Source: Solirubrobacterales bacterium
GTDB lineage: Bacteria > Actinomycetota > Thermoleophilia > Solirubrobacterales > 70-9
Length of the DNA: 10,441 nt
Direction of reading: 5' to 3'
NCBI GenBank assembly: GCA_030152505.1
Contig: JASLJO010000165.1
Location: forward strand, 1 to 10,441
Shown here: piece by piece, positions 9,749 through 10,441 of the stretch
Layout of the letters: each line of letters opens with the position of its first letter
Position numbering within the stretch: position 1 is the first letter of the stretch
Made by a program: the position numbers and the translations under genes
Notes under the pieces: generated by a model
What the model was told of the DNA's origin: nothing
The model's input: the letters and a program-made list of their open reading frames with translations, nothing else
Database searches by the model: none

Positions 9749-9788
9749 GATCATCTGACGAGCAGATTACCCGATTTTGATGATCTGC
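9749..9788. promoter_or_regulatory. Candidate operator: three ATCTG half-sites in the divergent intergenic region
   Basis: ATCTG occurs at 9753-9757 and 9783-9787 on the plus strand and at 9767-9763 on the minus strand. The first and second form the palindrome ATCTG-ACGAG-CAGAT (9753-9767). The second and third form GCAGAT...ATCTGC (9762-9767 with 9783-9788). GATCATCTG (9749) and GATGATCTG (9779) are direct repeats exactly 30 bp apart, about three helical turns. The sites lie between the regulator and the repeat-protein gene, just downstream of a candidate promoter for the latter. The regulator at 9834 is the obvious candidate to bind them. Confidence 0.5.
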
Positions 9789-9806
9789 GCTAGTATTTTT
9801 TGGTAT
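9777..9806 (+). promoter_or_regulatory. Weak candidate promoter of the winged-helix regulator
   Basis: TTGATG (9777-9782) and TGGTAT (9801-9806) are spaced 18 bp apart, giving a short leader before the GAGGT ribosome site (9825-9829) and the GTG at 9834. Both hexamers are imperfect. TAGTAT at 9791-9796 is another possible -10. The -35 lies within the repeat cluster and overlaps the opposing promoter region, so the two genes could be co-controlled. Confidence 0.25.
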
Positions 9807-9817
9807 TCCCCAGTCAA
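9790..9817 (-). promoter_or_regulatory. Candidate promoter of the repeat protein-glycosyltransferase unit
   Basis: On the minus strand TTGACT (9817-9812; 5 of 6 to TTGACA) is followed after 16 bp by TACTAG (9795-9790), a weak -10. The predicted start of transcription falls in the ATCTG repeat cluster, so binding there would block initiation. The -35 is good and the -10 poor, so the promoter could depend on an activator or another sigma factor. Confidence 0.35.
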
Positions 9818-9833
9818 CGAAAGTGAGGTAGTC

Positions 9834-10124
9834 GTGAATTGGGAACGCCTGGCTCGTGCCAATACCCACCCCCTCCGCGTCTCAATCCTGGAAGTCCTGA
9901 ACATCGACGGCGGCCGGACGCTGTCGCCGAAGGACCTAAGCCTGGAGCTGCAGGCACCGCTGAGCACCGTCAACTACCACGTGACCGAGTTGCGCCACTC
10001 CGACATGGTCAAGGTCGTCGACGAACGGCAGGTCCGCGGCGCGATCGAGCACTTCTACCGCGCCGTCGACAGCGAGGAGAAAGGCTCGAGACGAAGGGAG
10101 AAACGCAAAGCACGCCTGCGCTGA
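9834..10124 (+). CDS. Winged helix-turn-helix (ArsR-like) transcriptional regulator
   Basis: This small cytosolic DNA-binding protein has 96 residues. After NWERLARANTHPLRVSILEVL (helices 1-2, 2-22) come SPKDLSLELQ (31-40, HTH helix 1) and APLSTVNYHVTELRHSDMV (41-59, recognition helix), then a wing, KVVDERQVRGAIEHFYR (60-76). HPLR near the start and the STVNYHVxxL recognition helix are characteristic of ArsR-type domains. There are no cysteines, so a Cys-thiolate metal sensor is unlikely, and there is no separate ligand domain. The tail (81-96) is strongly basic (RRREKRKARLR). GTG 9834 is chosen because GAGGT lies 4 bp upstream; the in-frame TTG at 9777 would add 19 unconserved residues across the promoter region. 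It diverges from the 977-residue secreted protein and probably controls it and itself through the ATCTG sites; repressor or activator is not known. Confidence 0.85.
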   Translation: MNWERLARANTHPLRVSILEVLNIDGGRTLSPKDLSLELQAPLSTVNYHVTELRHSDMVKVVDERQVRGAIEHFYRAVDSEEKGSRRREKRKARLR

Positions 10125-10140
10125 GCAAGCTCACACTGAG

Positions 10141-10156
10141 GCAGGCCAAGTCCTGC
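10141..10156. terminator. Possible stem-loop between convergent genes
   Basis: GCAGG (10141-10145), a 6-nt loop and CCTGC (10152-10156) form a perfect 5-bp stem in the 39-bp gap between the regulator stop (10124) and the opposing stop (10164). TGAGCAAGCTCA at 10122-10133 is a second small palindrome. Neither has a T-tract, so this is a weak call. Confidence 0.25.
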
Positions 10157-10163
10157 TCTGGGA

Positions 10164-10441
10164 TCAGGCGACAGTCGGGCCGTTGGAGCAGCGCTCGGTC
10201 GTGTATCGGGGCGCGCAAACCGTTCGCGCACGCCATCTCATGCTGAATTCCCTGACCCATTGAGCGAATGCCCGCTGTTCTTCGGACTTGGTCCTCGTCT
10301 GCCCCGAGATTTGCTTTTGGAGTCGCCTCTGCAATCTCGCGCCGAGCAGCTGTAGTTCGATCCGTTCTCTCACGTCGCGCCGGGTGTAGTGGTTTTCCTT
10401 CAAGAACCTGCGGTATTCGGCCGCGCTCTTGAAGCTTTCTC
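10164..10441 (-). CDS. SurA/PpiC-like exported folding factor, C-terminal part (partial; parvulin domain apparently absent)
   Basis: The minus-strand frame is open from the window edge to TGA at 10166-10164, giving 91 residues. It starts ESFKSAAEYRRFLKENHYT, then RRDVRERIELQLLGARLQRRL, a linker QKQISGQTRTKSEEQ, and ends in FAQWVREFSMRWRARTVCAP, RYTTERCSN. The first part matches the end of the SurA N-terminal chaperone domain (x-FLK-x(4)-T-x(2)-(D/E)-(V/L)-x(3)-(I/V)-x-LQLL). The last part matches the C-terminal helix of Thermoleophilia PpiC-type peptidylprolyl isomerases (FxxxWxxxTxCxxxYxxxxC). In full enzymes the parvulin domain of about 90-100 residues sits between them; here only some 15-20 residues do. 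This suggests a chaperone-only form acting on secreted proteins. The 5' end, with any signal peptide, is outside the window, so family and function are tentative. Confidence 0.6.
   Translation of the reverse strand, partial: ESFKSAAEYRRFLKENHYTRRDVRERIELQLLGARLQRRLQKQISGQTRTKSEEQRAFAQWVREFSMRWRARTVCAPRYTTERCSNGPTVA

Noticed and set aside
9729..9869. Longer start of the repeat protein at 9869
   Set aside because: It would put 47 residues before the signal peptide and run through the divergent promoter and regulator start; ATG 9728 has a near-perfect Shine-Dalgarno.
9839..10260. Alternative open frames overlapping the winged-helix regulator and the 3' gap (9839-10246 plus, 10009-10260 minus)
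   Set aside because: They are out of frame with a clear HTH protein and show no recognisable motif or ribosome site.

Overview
The window is GC-rich and packed with genes on both strands. Several features suggest an actinobacterium of the class Thermoleophilia (Solirubrobacter/Conexibacter-like). These are a very large secreted Cys-containing repeat protein, a SurA/PpiC-type protein ending in a WRARTVCAPRY-type tail, an ArsR-like winged-helix regulator, and a System I (CcmE/CcmF) cytochrome c maturation pair. The assignment rests on family resemblance recalled from memory, not on a search.

Layout. (1) Bases 1-81 hold the last 26 codons of a small membrane protein, probably SecG. (2) A minus-strand unit runs 5006 to 108: ccmE, ccmF (overlapping ccmE by 11 bp), a secreted trypsin-fold serine peptidase (12 bp after ccmF), and a secreted protein of unknown function whose start overlaps the peptidase stop as ATGA. 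(3) A plus-strand short-chain dehydrogenase (5063-5767) diverges from ccmE across 56 bp. Its 3' end overlaps the end of the next unit by 41 bp. (4) A minus-strand pair runs 9728 to 5727: a 977-residue secreted protein built from four degenerate repeats, then a GT2 glycosyltransferase 12 bp downstream. (5) A 96-residue winged-helix regulator (9834-10124, plus) diverges from the repeat protein. The 105 bp between them carry three ATCTG half-sites arranged as inverted and direct repeats, probably an operator. (6) The right edge holds the C-terminal part of a minus-strand SurA-like protein in which the parvulin domain seems to be missing.

How the genes work together. CcmE and CcmF are the heme chaperone and the synthase subunit of cytochrome c maturation. 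CcmE has the Cys-type heme site, with Phe where Tyr is usual, and CcmF carries a C-terminal helical extension resembling CcmI-like proteins. The peptidase and its coupled partner are both exported and probably made together. The repeat protein is probably controlled by the divergent regulator. The SurA-like protein and SecG belong to protein export and folding. No RNA genes, CRISPR arrays, insertion sequences or phage genes were seen.
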